Below, piece by piece: positions 26,917-37,100 of a stretch of 64,000 bases of DNA. The notes under the pieces were generated by a model, which had not been told where the DNA came from, made no database searches, and worked only from the letters and a program-made list of their open reading frames with translations. The translations under genes were made by a program, and so were the position numbers. Source of the DNA: Bacteroidota bacterium (GTDB lineage: Bacteria > Bacteroidota > Bacteroidia > Chitinophagales > Chitinophagaceae); NCBI GenBank assembly GCA_023423405.1, contig JAFAFR010000037.1, forward strand, positions 1-64,000, in the 5' to 3' direction. The first letter of the stretch is position 1. Each line of letters opens with the position of its first letter.

Positions 26917-26941
26917 AATTATTATCTTATTAAAACAGGGA

Positions 26942-27274
26942 TCATACTGCAAAGCTCTCCCCACAACCGCAACTGCGGCTGGCATTGGGATTGCTGAAAT
27001 AAAAGCCCTTTCCGTTCAATCCGTCTGAAAAATCAAGGGTGGTGTTCACCAGGTAAAGGAAGCTCTTCAAATCGGTCACCACTTTTACGCCGTTGTCCTC
27101 AAAAACCTGGTCCATCGGTTTGGATTCATTATCGAAATCCAGTTTATAGCTCAGACCCGAGCAACCACCGCCCACTACGGAAATGCGCAGGAAATAGCCC
27201 TTATCCGTACCGACCTCCGCATCGTGCATCAACTTTTCCACCTTGTCACGCGCCTTATCGCTCACATAGATCAT
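26942..27274 (-). CDS. iscA: A-type iron-sulfur carrier protein (HesB/IscA family)
   Basis: 110 residues from ATG 27274; the longer in-frame start lies in iscU and is rejected. The three cluster-binding cysteines are C38 (GGGCSGLSY), C102 and C104 (SCGCGESF). It accepts or passes [2Fe-2S]/[4Fe-4S] clusters from the IscU scaffold to apoproteins. It is the third gene of iscS-iscU-iscA, with 10 bases between it and iscU, and is followed by a terminator. Confidence 0.9.
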   Translation of the reverse strand: MIYVSDKARDKVEKLMHDAEVGTDKGYFLRISVVGGGCSGLSYKLDFDNESKPMDQVFEDNGVKVVTDLKSFLYLVNTTLDFSDGLNGKGFYFSNPNASRSCGCGESFAV

Positions 27275-27284
27275 AGCCTGGATA

Positions 27285-27704
27285 TTAGTGAACAGCTTTT
27301 TCCTCGAACACGATCTCTTCGAGGCCGTTCTTTTTACGGTAATCGTTGATGGCAGCTTTGATCGCATCTTCTGCCAGCACAGAACAGTGGATTTTTACCG
27401 GGGGCAGGTTCAGCTCTTCCACGATCGTCATGTTGTCGATCTTCAGGGCATCATCTACTGATTTTCCTTTCAGCCACTCGGTAGCCAGTGAAGAGGAAGC
27501 AATCGCGGACCCGCAGCCGAAGGTTTTGAATTTGGCGTCGGTGATCAAACCGGTTGCATCATCCACCTGGATCTGCAGACGCATTACGTCGCCGCATTCG
27601 GGAGCGCCCACCAGGCCGGTTCCCACATTTTTCTGTGACTTGTCCAGCGTACCCACGTTCTTGGGATTCTGGTAGTGGTCTATTACTTTTTCTGAGTATG
27701 CCAT
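27285..27704 (-). CDS. iscU: iron-sulfur cluster scaffold IscU
   Basis: 139 residues. The scaffold ligands are C37 (with D39, PECGD), C64 (FGCGSAIASSS) and C107 (KIHCSVLAEDAI), and the chaperone-binding LPPVK motif is at 100-104. It receives sulfur from IscS and assembles the cluster. Length and spacing match IscU rather than SufU (no zinc-finger insertion). It follows iscS by 28 bases. Confidence 0.95.
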   Translation of the reverse strand: MAYSEKVIDHYQNPKNVGTLDKSQKNVGTGLVGAPECGDVMRLQIQVDDATGLITDAKFKTFGCGSAIASSSLATEWLKGKSVDDALKIDNMTIVEELNLPPVKIHCSVLAEDAIKAAINDYRKKNGLEEIVFEEKAVH

Positions 27705-27732
27705 GGTATTTTATTTCAGTGTCAATAATTGT

Positions 27733-28950
27733 TTAGTGATGGGCCCATTCAATGGCATCCAGGTCAATGCCTTCCTTGAACATTTCCCAGAGCGGGCTCA
27801 TTTCACGCAGTTTATTTACAGTATTAGTCACCTGTTCAACGGTGTAGTCGACCTGCTCTTCCGTGGTGAAACGGCCCAGCCCGAAACGCAGGGATGAGTG
27901 AGCAAGGTCGTCGCCCAGTCCCAGCGCCTTCAGTACATAAGACGGTTCCAGGGAGGCAGAAGTACAGGCCGATCCGCTGGACAAAGCAATGTTTTTGTTA
28001 AAACCCATCATCAGGCCCTCTCCTTCCACGTATTTGAAAGAGATATTGGCCACATGGGGCAGGCGGTGTTCGCGGCTGCCGTTCACATAAGCCTCTTCGA
28101 GTTGCAGCAACGCCGTTTCCAGCTTATCGCGCAATGCGCTCAGGCGCCTGGCTTCCGATTCCATTTCCTGCTGGCAGAGTTCGCAGGCTTTGCCGAAACC
28201 AACAATGCCCGGCACATTCAGCGTGCCGGAACGCATACCGCGCTCGTGACCGCCGCCATCCATTTGCGCCGTCACTTTCACCCGCGGATTCTTACGGCGT
28301 ACATACAACGCACCCACGCCTTTGGGGCCATACATTTTGTGCCCGGAGAAGGTCAGGATATCAATGCCGTCCTTGATCACATTGATGGGAATCTTACCGG
28401 CTGCCTGCGTGGCATCGGTGAAGAAAAGCACTCCATGTTTTTTGGCGATGGCGCTGATCTCCCGTACCGGCATGATGGTGCCGGTTTCATTATTGGCATA
28501 CATGATGGCGATGAGAACAGTAGTGGGCTTAATAGCCGCTTCCAGTTCCGCCAGGTCAATAAGACCTTCGTTGTTCACCGGAAGATAAGTCACTTCCCCG
28601 CCCATTTTTTCGATATGCTTACAGGTATCCAGCACCGCTTTGTGTTCCGTCATGCAGGTGATGATATGGTTTCCTTTGCTGGCATACATATCAAACACGC
28701 CCTTGATGGCGAGGTTGTCTCCCTCCGTGGCGCCGGAAGTAAAAATGATCTCCTTTGGGTCAGCGCCAATCAGTTTGGCCACCTGCTCACGGGCATAATC
28801 CACCGCTTCTTCAGCCGCCCATCCGAAGGGGTGGTTACGGCTGGCCGCATTCCCAAAATATTCGGTAAAATAGGGCAACATGGCTTCTACCACCCGGGGA
28901 TCTACGGGCGTAGTAGCGTTATTATCGAGGTAAACCGGAAGTTTCAACAT
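27733..28950 (-). CDS. iscS: cysteine desulfurase IscS
   Basis: 405 residues. Group I desulfurase: PLP lysine K205 in SGHKMYGPKG and the persulfide cysteine C329 in SSGSACTSASLEPS on a long flexible loop. It converts cysteine to alanine and hands sulfur to IscU, encoded just downstream. There is no iscR, hscA/hscB or fdx in the operon, so this is a minimal set. A TAATTTTG box lies 28 bases upstream. Confidence 0.95.
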   Translation of the reverse strand: MLKLPVYLDNNATTPVDPRVVEAMLPYFTEYFGNAASRNHPFGWAAEEAVDYAREQVAKLIGADPKEIIFTSGATEGDNLAIKGVFDMYASKGNHIITCMTEHKAVLDTCKHIEKMGGEVTYLPVNNEGLIDLAELEAAIKPTTVLIAIMYANNETGTIMPVREISAIAKKHGVLFFTDATQAAGKIPINVIKDGIDILTFSGHKMYGPKGVGALYVRRKNPRVKVTAQMDGGGHERGMRSGTLNVPGIVGFGKACELCQQEMESEARRLSALRDKLETALLQLEEAYVNGSREHRLPHVANISFKYVEGEGLMMGFNKNIALSSGSACTSASLEPSYVLKALGLGDDLAHSSLRFGLGRFTTEEQVDYTVEQVTNTVNKLREMSPLWEMFKEGIDLDAIEWAHH

Positions 28951-28978
28951 AGTTCAGCGAAATATTTATTCTAAAACA

Positions 28979-28986
28979 CAAAATTA
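28979..28986 (-). promoter_or_regulatory. candidate -7 box (TAATTTTG) of the isc operon
   Basis: Minus-strand TAnnTTTG, 28 bases before the iscS ATG. No clear -33 match. Confidence 0.4.
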
Positions 28987-29048
28987 GCCTAATTGGTTGA
29001 GATTTCCCCGGGCTTTTCCTTTCAGGACGCGGCCTTCCCGCTTTCCCC

Positions 29049-29056
29049 TATTTTTG
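29049..29056 (+). promoter_or_regulatory. candidate -7 box (TATTTTTG) of mce
   Basis: Plus-strand TAnnTTTG ending 10 bases before the GTG start at 29067, divergent from the isc promoter. Confidence 0.4.
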
Positions 29057-29066
29057 CCAAAAACCG

Positions 29067-29468
29067 GTGAAAATAGAACATATCGGCATCGCGGTAAAGG
29101 ATCTCCAGGCCAGTATTCCCCTCTTTAACAAATTGCTCGGAACCCCCTGCTATAAAACGGAAACGGTGGAATCCGAAGGCGTGCGTACCGCCTTTTTCGC
29201 CACCGGCGAGTCAAAAGTGGAATTGCTGGAATCGCTCCACCCCGATGGCCTCATCGCCCGTTTCCTGGAGAAAAAAGGCGAGGGTATGCACCACATCGCT
29301 TTTGAAGTGGCGGATATCCGGGCAGAAATGCGCCGCCTGCAGGCCGAAGGCTTCACCCTCCTGGCCCCGGAACCCAAAGCAGGCGCCGACAACAAACTGG
29401 TCTGCTTCCTGCACCCAAAGGAAACCAATGGTGTTTTGATAGAACTGACGCAGGAAATAAAGGGCTGA
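29067..29468 (+). CDS. mce: methylmalonyl-CoA epimerase
   Basis: 133 residues, starting at GTG. Vicinal-oxygen-chelate (glyoxalase-like) fold with the metal ligands in MKIEHIGIAVKD (His), GMHHIAFEVADI (His) and VLIELTQ (Glu). It interconverts (2S)- and (2R)-methylmalonyl-CoA, linking propionate metabolism with the B12-dependent mutase. It is 15 kb from the cobalamin-domain gene at 14318, so the pathway is split. It ends next to the convergent rnc stop. Confidence 0.9.
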   Translation: MKIEHIGIAVKDLQASIPLFNKLLGTPCYKTETVESEGVRTAFFATGESKVELLESLHPDGLIARFLEKKGEGMHHIAFEVADIRAEMRRLQAEGFTLLAPEPKAGADNKLVCFLHPKETNGVLIELTQEIKG

Positions 29469-29469
29469 A

Positions 29470-30201
29470 TCAACGCGGTTCCGATTCCGTGCCCAGCCCC
29501 AGCTTCTCCACGGCCGACTGGGCCGCCAGCTGGCTGGCGTCTTTTTTGTTATAGGCACGGCCCTGGGCCAAAAGCTGGCCATCCACCACGGCTCCAATGG
29601 TAAAAAGCCGGCGGCCGCCTTCAAATTTTTCTTCGAGGGTTTCAAATTCCAGGTTCTTGCCGTTTTTATTCGCCCAGCCGTAGAGCTTGTTCTTGTGGTT
29701 GATCTCCAGGTTCTCGAGGTCGTCCATGAACATGTAGGGCAATATGATCCGCTCCAGCACCCACCTCCGGGTTTTCTTAAAGCCCCTATCGAGGTATACC
29801 GCGCCCACTACCGCTTCCAGGGTATTGCCGAAGATCTGGCTCACCTTAAGCGAGTTGTCAAATTTGTTGAAATACACGATTTTTTTCAGCCCCATTTTGA
29901 TGGCTACTTCGTTGAGGGTAACGCGGTTCACCATCTTGCTGCGCATTTCGGTCAGGAAACCTTCTTCGCGGTAGGGGTATTTTTTAAACAGGAAATCGGC
30001 TACGATGCTGCTCAGGATGGCGTCTCCCAGGTATTCCAGGCGCTCGTTGTTGTCGGCAGCTGCGTCCTTCACCGACCGGTGTGTAAGGGCGGTTTTATAC
30101 AGGTCCGTATTACCGGGCACAAACCCCAGCACATTCTTCAATTGCTTCTTGAAGCTGGCGTTTTCGGAAGAGCCGTTAAAGAAATTCTCAAATAAACCCA
30201 C
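29470..30201 (-). CDS. rnc: ribonuclease III
   Basis: 243 residues, starting at GTG (30201). The RNase III signature NERLEYLGDAIL is at 52-63 with the second acidic site near E130 (NTLEAVVGAVYLD), and a double-stranded RNA-binding domain fills the last ~75 residues (about 168-238). It cleaves double-stranded RNA in rRNA and mRNA maturation. Third gene of the classical Bacteroidota string acpP-fabF-rnc, 57 bases after fabF. Confidence 0.95.
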   Translation of the reverse strand: MGLFENFFNGSSENASFKKQLKNVLGFVPGNTDLYKTALTHRSVKDAAADNNERLEYLGDAILSSIVADFLFKKYPYREEGFLTEMRSKMVNRVTLNEVAIKMGLKKIVYFNKFDNSLKVSQIFGNTLEAVVGAVYLDRGFKKTRRWVLERIILPYMFMDDLENLEINHKNKLYGWANKNGKNLEFETLEEKFEGGRRLFTIGAVVDGQLLAQGRAYNKKDASQLAAQSAVEKLGLGTESEPR

Positions 30202-30258
30202 AGGATGCTTGGTGATTAAACCGGCATTAAGATAAGTGATTGGGGGGAGAATTCTACA

Positions 30259-31512
30259 TCAACCCTCATATTTCTTCACGATCACGCAGGCATTATGACC
30301 ACCAAAGCCGAAGGTATTGCTCAGGGCCGCCTTCACTGTACGCGATTGCGCCTGGTTGAACGTAAAGTTCAGCTTCGGATCCAGTTCCGGGTCGTCCGTG
30401 AAATGATTGATGGTGGGAGGCACCACATCGTGCACCACCGCTTTGATGGCGGCGATGGCTTCGATCACACCGGCAGCGCCCAGGCAGTGGCCTGTCATGG
30501 ACTTGGTGGAACTGATATTCAACTGGTAGGCATGTTCCCCAAAAACGTCGAGGATGGCCTTGGTTTCAGCAATATCGCCCAGGGGTGTGGAAGTGCCGTG
30601 CGTGTTGATGTAGTCGATATCGGCGGGAACCATGCCGGCGTCTTCGAGGGCCGACAGCATTACATTCCGGGCGCCCAGTCCTTCGGGGTGCGGCGCCGTG
30701 ATGTGATAGGCATCGGCCGTTGCGCCGGCGCCCGCGATTTCACAATAGATGTGGGCGCCGCGGGCTTTGGCGTGTTCCAGTTCTTCCAGCACCAGTATAC
30801 CGGCGGCTTCCCCCATTACAAAACCATCGCGGTCCTTGTCGTAAGGGCGACTGGCGGTAGCGGGGTCGTCGTTGCGTTCGCTCATGGCTTTCATGGCATT
30901 GAAACCACCCACGCCGGCTTCGCTGATCACCGCCTCGCTGCCGCCGCTGAGAATAATGTCGGCCTTACCCAGGCGGATCAGGTTCACCGCTTCCATGATG
31001 GCGTTGGTGCTGGAAGCGCAGGCGCTGGTCACCGCGAAATTGGGCCCGCGCAGGTTGTGCCGCATGGAGATCTGACCGGCGGCAATATCCAGGATCATTT
31101 TCGGAATGAAGAAGGGATTGAACCGCGGCGTACCATCACCTTTAGCAAAATCCATTACTTCGTTCTGGAAAGTAATCAGTCCCCCGATGCCGCTGCCGAA
31201 TACCACGCCCACGCGGTCGGGATTGGTATTTTCTTTGGAAAGGCCGGCATCCTTCATGGCCTCATCCGATACATAGAGCGCAAACTGGGTGAAGCGGTCG
31301 ATCTTCCGGGCTTCCTTGCGGTCCAGGAAACTGGCCGGATCAAAATCCTTCACCTCGCAGGCGAACCGGGTCTTGAATTTAGCAGCGTCGAACAGGGTAA
31401 TGGTAGCCGCTCCCGGCCTGCCGCTGACAAGCCCTTCCCAATATTGCTGGTGCGTATTGCCTACGGGGGTCAGAGCGCCCATACCTGTGACTACAACTCT
31501 TTTCAGTTCCAT
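30259..31512 (-). CDS. fabF: beta-ketoacyl-ACP synthase II
   Basis: 417 residues. The catalytic triad of elongating ketosynthases is C165 (SACASS), H305 (NTHGTSTP) and H342 (TGHCLGAAG). It extends acyl chains on the carrier protein in fatty-acid synthesis. It lies between acpP (93 bases upstream) and rnc, and the three are probably one transcript. Confidence 0.96.
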   Translation of the reverse strand: MELKRVVVTGMGALTPVGNTHQQYWEGLVSGRPGAATITLFDAAKFKTRFACEVKDFDPASFLDRKEARKIDRFTQFALYVSDEAMKDAGLSKENTNPDRVGVVFGSGIGGLITFQNEVMDFAKGDGTPRFNPFFIPKMILDIAAGQISMRHNLRGPNFAVTSACASSTNAIMEAVNLIRLGKADIILSGGSEAVISEAGVGGFNAMKAMSERNDDPATASRPYDKDRDGFVMGEAAGILVLEELEHAKARGAHIYCEIAGAGATADAYHITAPHPEGLGARNVMLSALEDAGMVPADIDYINTHGTSTPLGDIAETKAILDVFGEHAYQLNISSTKSMTGHCLGAAGVIEAIAAIKAVVHDVVPPTINHFTDDPELDPKLNFTFNQAQSRTVKAALSNTFGFGGHNACVIVKKYEG

Positions 31513-31605
31513 GTAGCTATGCCGGATTTTAAACGTGATAAATCCGCCTTCTTAGCGGAAAATGCTTTCGAAAGGCGGATTAAATATGCCTGAAACGGAA
31601 TCCGT

Positions 31606-31842
31606 TTACTTAGCGTGCTCTTCTAAATAAGCAACAGCCTGGCCTACAGTAGTAATGGTTTCTGCTTGCTCATCCGGGATAGAGATATTGAATTCTTTCT
31701 CGAATTCCATGATCAGTTCTACTGTATCCAGAGAGTCAGCCCCAAGATCATTGGTAAAGGAAGCTTCGTTGGTTACTTCGGCTTCATCTACTCCTAATTT
31801 GTCAACAATGATCTTTTTTACTCTTGTTGCGATGTCTGACAT
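31606..31842 (-). CDS. acpP: acyl carrier protein
   Basis: 78 residues, strongly acidic. The phosphopantetheine attachment serine is S37 in DLGADSLDTVELIMEFE. It carries growing acyl chains for FabF and the other fatty-acid enzymes. Its mRNA appears to start at the promoter 31867-31895. Confidence 0.96.
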   Translation of the reverse strand: MSDIATRVKKIIVDKLGVDEAEVTNEASFTNDLGADSLDTVELIMEFEKEFNISIPDEQAETITTVGQAVAYLEEHAK

Positions 31843-31866
31843 TTTGGTAAAGTTTAGTTACGGCTG

Positions 31867-31895
31867 CAAAAATATACTTTTTGAGTAAATAACAA
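31867..31895 (-). promoter_or_regulatory. promoter of the acpP-fabF-rnc operon
   Basis: Minus strand: TTG (31893-31895) - 18 bases - TATTTTTG (31867-31874). Good match to the Bacteroidota primary promoter; 24 bases lie between the box and the acpP ATG. Confidence 0.6.
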
Positions 31896-32051
31896 TTTTT
31901 GCCCCTCTTTTTAATTATTGAGCTGCAAAGCCTTAACCAGGGAGGATTTGCCGCCAATCGACTAACAATTGTAAGCAAAATTACCGATCTGGAGAAGGCC
32001 TGTGGCAATGAATTTTGTATTTTAGTTGCCCCGAACACCAAAATCCCCCAA

Positions 32052-32483
32052 ATGGCACTTAAAATCATCGATTACGGCACTCCTGAATACAATCAGATGG
32101 TCCGTTTAAGGGATGATATTCTGCGCCGTCCCCTGGGGCTTTCCTTCAGCCAGGAGGAGCTCGACAAGGAAAAGGAGGAGATCCTGATCGGCGCTTTTGA
32201 CGACGAAAAAATGCTGGGCTGCTGTATGCTGGTGCGGGAAGACCAGGGTGTGGTACGCCTGCGCCAGATGGCTGTCAGCAATAACCTGCAGGGAAAAGGG
32301 ATCGGCCGGGCGCTCATGAGCTTTGCCGAAAATATTGCCCGCGACCGCGGATTCCGCAAACTGACCATGCATGCCCGGAAAACAGCCGTCGGCTTCTACG
32401 AACGCCTGGGATACGAAGTGGCTTCCGAAGAATTCCAGGAAGTGACCATCCCGCATTTTGTAATGGAAAAAAGATTGCGATAA
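32052..32483 (+). CDS. GNAT-family N-acetyltransferase
   Basis: 143 residues from ATG 32052; the 51-residue in-frame extension upstream is unsupported and would overlap the acpP promoter region. The acetyl-CoA-binding A motif is MAVSNNLQGKGIGRALM (Q-x-x-G-x-G), with YERLGYEV in motif B. This is the ElaA-like or YjcF-like type, with no substrate implied. It is followed by a strong bidirectional terminator shared with the convergent sulfatase gene. Confidence 0.85.
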   Translation: MALKIIDYGTPEYNQMVRLRDDILRRPLGLSFSQEELDKEKEEILIGAFDDEKMLGCCMLVREDQGVVRLRQMAVSNNLQGKGIGRALMSFAENIARDRGFRKLTMHARKTAVGFYERLGYEVASEEFQEVTIPHFVMEKRLR

Positions 32484-32485
32484 AG

Positions 32486-32516
32486 AAAAAGCCGGAAAAT
32501 ATTTTCCGGCTTTTTT
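32486..32516. terminator. bidirectional terminator between GNAT and sulfatase genes
   Basis: Perfect palindrome with 15-bp arms (AAAAAGCCGGAAAAT and its complement), giving a U-tract on either strand; it sits between convergent stop codons. Confidence 0.85.
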
Positions 32517-32532
32517 GTTTGTTCTTTTTCGT

Positions 32533-34098
32533 CTACTGGTTGGCCCCGCTGGTCATTGCTTCAATTTGTTTCTGGATCTTTCCCAGGCTCCAGTCGCCGG
32601 GCGACTGGCTGGGCGGATAATCTTTAAAAGTGCTCAGGAAATGCAGGGCATATCCCTGCATGGCAGCCAGTATATACGCCCGGTCGATGTACCAGTCGTA
32701 ATACGTGTTTGCGCCGTACAGGGCTTTTTCAAAAGGATCGCGTCGCAGGTTGGTCAGGTAGGGTGCGCGAAGGGTCACAAAGGGTTCCAGCCATATCTGC
32801 AATTGCCTGGCCCTGTTCTCCATGAACATGGCTTTCCAGTCGCCATAACGCAGGGCGGCTATTTCCCCGCCGTCGGTTACATAAATAAATCCTTTCCGGG
32901 CCGACTCCTTTGTTTTGCCCATCAGGTAATCGAGCTGGTTAACGCCATCGATATAGTTCTTATAGGTTCTCCCATTCAGGGCAACGCCTTTTCTGAGCTG
33001 TTCCACCACGTTGGTATTACCGCCGATGGCCGCAAAAGTCGGCAGCCAGTCTTCATGCGCTACCAGGCCGTTCAGGGTGACGCCCGCAGGAAATTTCCCG
33101 GGCCACCTCACAAAAGCAGGAACCCGGAAAGCGCCTTCCCAACTGCTGTTTTTTTCGCCGTGAAAAGGAGTAGTGCCGGCATCGGGCCAGGTGTTGTAAT
33201 GCGGACCGTTATCGGTTGAATATTGTACCACGGTATTGTTGGCCACACCCAGGTCGTCGAGCAGCTTCAGCAATTCACCTACGTGCATGTCGTGCTCAAT
33301 CATACCATCGGTGTATTCATCGTTTCCCTTGTGACGCCTGTCGGCTTTCACGTGCGTGCGAAAATGCATACGCGTACCATTCCACCAAACAAAAAATGGT
33401 TTTCCCGCTTTGACCTGCCGCGTAATGAATTCCTTCGCCGCTGCCACTGTTTCGTCGTCGATGGTTTCCATGCGTTTTTTATCCAACGGGCCGGTATCTT
33501 CAATGCGCTGCCCTCCTTTTCCGTCGGCCCAACTGTGGATCACACCCCGCGGGCCAAAAGTTTGCCGGAAGGTTTTTCCGTTCGCCAGCACCATATCGGC
33601 GGGGTAGTCTTCATTTTCCGGCTCTTCTTCCGCGTTCAGGTGATAGAGATTACCCAGGAATTCGTCAAAGCCATGCATCGTGGGAAGATGGGCATCGAGG
33701 TCGCCCTGGTGATTCTTGCCGAACTGACCCGTCGCATATCCCAGGCTCTTCATTACGGTAGCCATGGTTGCGTCGGTTTTCTGCCAACCCTCTTTAGCCC
33801 CGGGCATGCCCACTTTGGTCATACCCGACCTTACCGGAACGCTGCCACTGATGAAAGCGGCCCGCCCGGCAGTACAGCTTTGCTGCCCATAATAATCGGT
33901 AAAGGAAATACCCTCTCTCGCGATCCGGTCGATATTGGGTGTTTGGTAACTCATCATGCCCCTGTTGTTGTGGCTGATGTTCCAGGTACCAATGTCATCG
34001 CCCCAGATCACCAGGATATTGGGTTTCTGTTGGGCATTCGATTGCAGGTTGCCCCCCAACAGGCATAGCAAGCCGATACATTTCAGGAATCTGCTCAT
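32533..34098 (-). CDS. secreted arylsulfatase
   Basis: 521 residues with a signal peptide (about 1-23, ending NLQSNAQ). Type I sulfatase: the formylglycine motif is C75-T-A-G-R79 (C-x-A-x-R, the alanine variant of CxPxR), D34/D35 (WGDDIG) bind calcium, and KNHQGD carries the active-site lysine/histidine. It hydrolyses sulfate esters. The periplasmic or surface location and the lack of nearby glycan genes leave the substrate open. It needs a formylglycine-generating or anaerobic maturase, not seen here. Confidence 0.9.
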   Translation of the reverse strand: MSRFLKCIGLLCLLGGNLQSNAQQKPNILVIWGDDIGTWNISHNNRGMMSYQTPNIDRIAREGISFTDYYGQQSCTAGRAAFISGSVPVRSGMTKVGMPGAKEGWQKTDATMATVMKSLGYATGQFGKNHQGDLDAHLPTMHGFDEFLGNLYHLNAEEEPENEDYPADMVLANGKTFRQTFGPRGVIHSWADGKGGQRIEDTGPLDKKRMETIDDETVAAAKEFITRQVKAGKPFFVWWNGTRMHFRTHVKADRRHKGNDEYTDGMIEHDMHVGELLKLLDDLGVANNTVVQYSTDNGPHYNTWPDAGTTPFHGEKNSSWEGAFRVPAFVRWPGKFPAGVTLNGLVAHEDWLPTFAAIGGNTNVVEQLRKGVALNGRTYKNYIDGVNQLDYLMGKTKESARKGFIYVTDGGEIAALRYGDWKAMFMENRARQLQIWLEPFVTLRAPYLTNLRRDPFEKALYGANTYYDWYIDRAYILAAMQGYALHFLSTFKDYPPSQSPGDWSLGKIQKQIEAMTSGANQ

Positions 34099-34181
34099 GG
34101 TAATAGTTTAATGGTTGAAAGGAAAATGGTACGGAAGGAACTTCAATATAAGACACTATTGTTTTTAATGTCAAATTTGTT

Positions 34182-37100
34182 TCAATCCGCTGCTGCGCCG
34201 GAAGTTTCTATAACGGTCTTGTGCATCCGCTGAAGGAAAGCCAGGATGGTTTTCATGTCCTTCATTTTCTCTACCACCAGCAGGAAGTTTTTGCCGGTCT
34301 GTTTCAGCCTGGCATTATTGGTATGCGTTTGCAGGTAGCGGATGATCCCATGAAAAAGGTCCGATTCGAAATAAGGCGAGTCGTGTTTGTTGACGAAAAA
34401 GCATTTCAGCACCTCGTCGCGCAGGAGCAGTTTCTCAAAGCCCAGGGCCACGCCCAGCCGCCTCACCCGCACGGTATCGAAGAGGTCCTCCACACTGGCG
34501 GGAAGGGGACCAAAACGGTCGGCCATCTCCTGGTGGAAGGCCTGCAGCTCAGCTTCGTCATCTGCATTGTCGAGCCGCTGGTAGAGGGTGAGCCTCTCCG
34601 TTATGCTTTCCACGTAATCGTCGGGGATCAGGATCTCCAGGTCGGTGTCGATGGTGCAATCCTGCACGTAGTCTTCCTGGCGCGAGATCTCTTCCTGGAA
34701 CAACTCGCGGAAGGAGCTGCGTTTCAGTTCGCGGATGGCTTCGTCGAGGATCTTCTGGTACATCTCGAAACCGATCTCTGCCATGAAGCCGCTCTGCTCA
34801 CCACCCAGCATATTGCCCGCACCCCGTATATCGAGGTCGCGCATGGCGATCTGGAAACCGCTTCCCAGTTCACTGTGCTGCTCCAGGGTCTGCAGTCTTT
34901 TTTTGGAGTCCGAAGGGAGGGTGCTTAAAGGCGGCGCCAGCAGGTAACAAAAAGCCTTGCGGTTGCTGCGCCCCACCCTTCCGCGCAACTGGTGCAGGTC
35001 GCTCAGGCCAAACTGGTGGGCATTGTTCACAATGATGGTGTTCACATTGGGTATGTCCACCCCGCTTTCCACGATATTGGTGCAAACCAGCACGTCGTAT
35101 TTCTTATCGATGAAGTCCATGATGCGCTCTTCGAGCACATGTCCTTCCATCTGGCCATGCGCATAGCCGACCTGCAGATCGGGACAATGACTTTGTATGA
35201 TGCCGGCCATTTCCGCCAGACCGTTCACGCGGTTGTGGATGAAAAACACCTGTCCGCCCCGCTCGGTTTCGAAGTAAATGGCGTCGCGGATGAAATCTTC
35301 GTTGTACACCTGCACTTCGGTTTGTATGGGCTGCCGGTTGGGCGGTGGGGTATTGATGATGCTGAGGTCGCGCGCACCCATCAGGCTGAACTGCAGGGTT
35401 CTTGGGATGGGTGTTGCCGTTAGCGTGAGGCAGTCCACGTTGGTGCGCAGGGTTTTGATCTTTTCCTTGTGCGCCACGCCGAATTTCTGCTCTTCGTCGA
35501 TGATCAGCAGGCCCAGGTCTTTGAACTTCACATCCTTCGCCAAAATGGCGTGGGTGCCCACCAGGATATCTACCTTGCCGGCTTCGAGTTGCTGGTAGGT
35601 TTCTTTTTTCTCTTTCGTCGATTTGAAACGGTTCACATAATCTACCGTTACGGGAAAATCTTTCAGGCGCTCTTTGAATGTTTTGTAGTGCTGAAAAGCC
35701 AGGATGGTAGTAGGCACCAGTATGGCCGCCTGCTTGCCGTCCACCGCCGCCTTGAAGGCAGCCCGGATGGCGATTTCCGTTTTTCCGAATCCCACATCGC
35801 CGCAAACCAGCCGGTCCATGGGCGATGGCGATTCCATATCTTTTTTCACATCGGCCGTTGCCTTGCCCTGGTCGGGCGTATCCTCGTAAATGAAAGAAGC
35901 TTCCAGCTCCGTTTGCAGGTAGGTATCGGGGGTAAACGCAAAACCCTGCTGGGCCTTGCGCTGCGCATAAAGTTTGATCAGGTCGAAGGCAATTTCCTTC
36001 ACCCGCGTTTTTGTTTTTTCCTTGAGCCTGGCCCAGGCGTCGCTTCCCAGCTTGTTCACTTTGGGAACCGTTCCTTCCTTGCCCGTGTATTTTGAGATCT
36101 TGTGCAGCGAGTTGATGTTCACATACAGGATATCGCTGTCCTTGTAAATGATCCGCACCGCTTCCTGCAGTTTGCCGTTCACTTCCAGCTTCTGCAAACC
36201 GCTGTAAACGCCCACGCCGTGGTCGATGTGCGATACGTAGTCGCCGGGCTGCAGTTCGCGCAGGGTGCGCAGCGTAAGGGCCTTGTTCTTGTTATAGGCC
36301 TGCTTTACTTTGTATTTGTGGTAACGCTGGAAAACCTGGTGATCGGTATAACAAACCAGTTTCAGGTCTTCGTCGATAAAGCCGCCGTGAATGGCCACGG
36401 GGATGGGCGTAAAATGAATGGCGGCTTTCAGGTCTTCAAAAATACTGTGCAGCCTTTCGAGCTGCTTGGGGTTCTCTGCAAAGAAATACAGGCTGAATCC
36501 TTTTTTCTCCCATTGCTGGAAATCGCGGATCAGCAATTCAAACTGCCGGTTGAAAGCAGGCTGCGGCCGGGTATGAAAATCGATCTCAAATTTCACGCGG
36601 CCGGGATAGCTGCCACTGCCCTCCCATTCCACCACCGGTAGCGGCGCCAGCAGCGTTTCAATTTCCAGCGCCGATAAAAATTCACTGCGCTGCACCACCT
36701 TGCGGATCAGTTTATCTTCGTCCTCCTCCTCGCGCACCGGGCCTTCTTCCTGGCGCAGGAGGAAAAGCTCCAGCTCTTCTTCCTGCAGCTCCAGCCTTTC
36801 TTTTACGAACTGCCACTCGTTCATCCACACCACGGTATTGCCGGGCAGGAAATCAAACAGCGACACCGTTGCCTCCTCCGGCATTTCGGCCTGCAGGTTG
36901 GGAATAATGCTCACCTGCAGCAGCTTTCTTTCGCTGAGCTGGCTTTCAGGGTCAAAGAGGCGGATCGAATCCACATCGTTGCCAAAAAGCTCCACGCGAT
37001 AAGGCTTTTCATTACCGAAGGAATAGATATCGATGATGCCGCCGCGCACGGCAAACTGCCCGGGCTCGTACACAAAATCGGTACGGTTGAAACCCGCGTC

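Noticed and set aside
30295..31593. Plus-strand frame of 432 residues across fabF
   Set aside because: Antisense to fabF, whose catalytic triad is intact.
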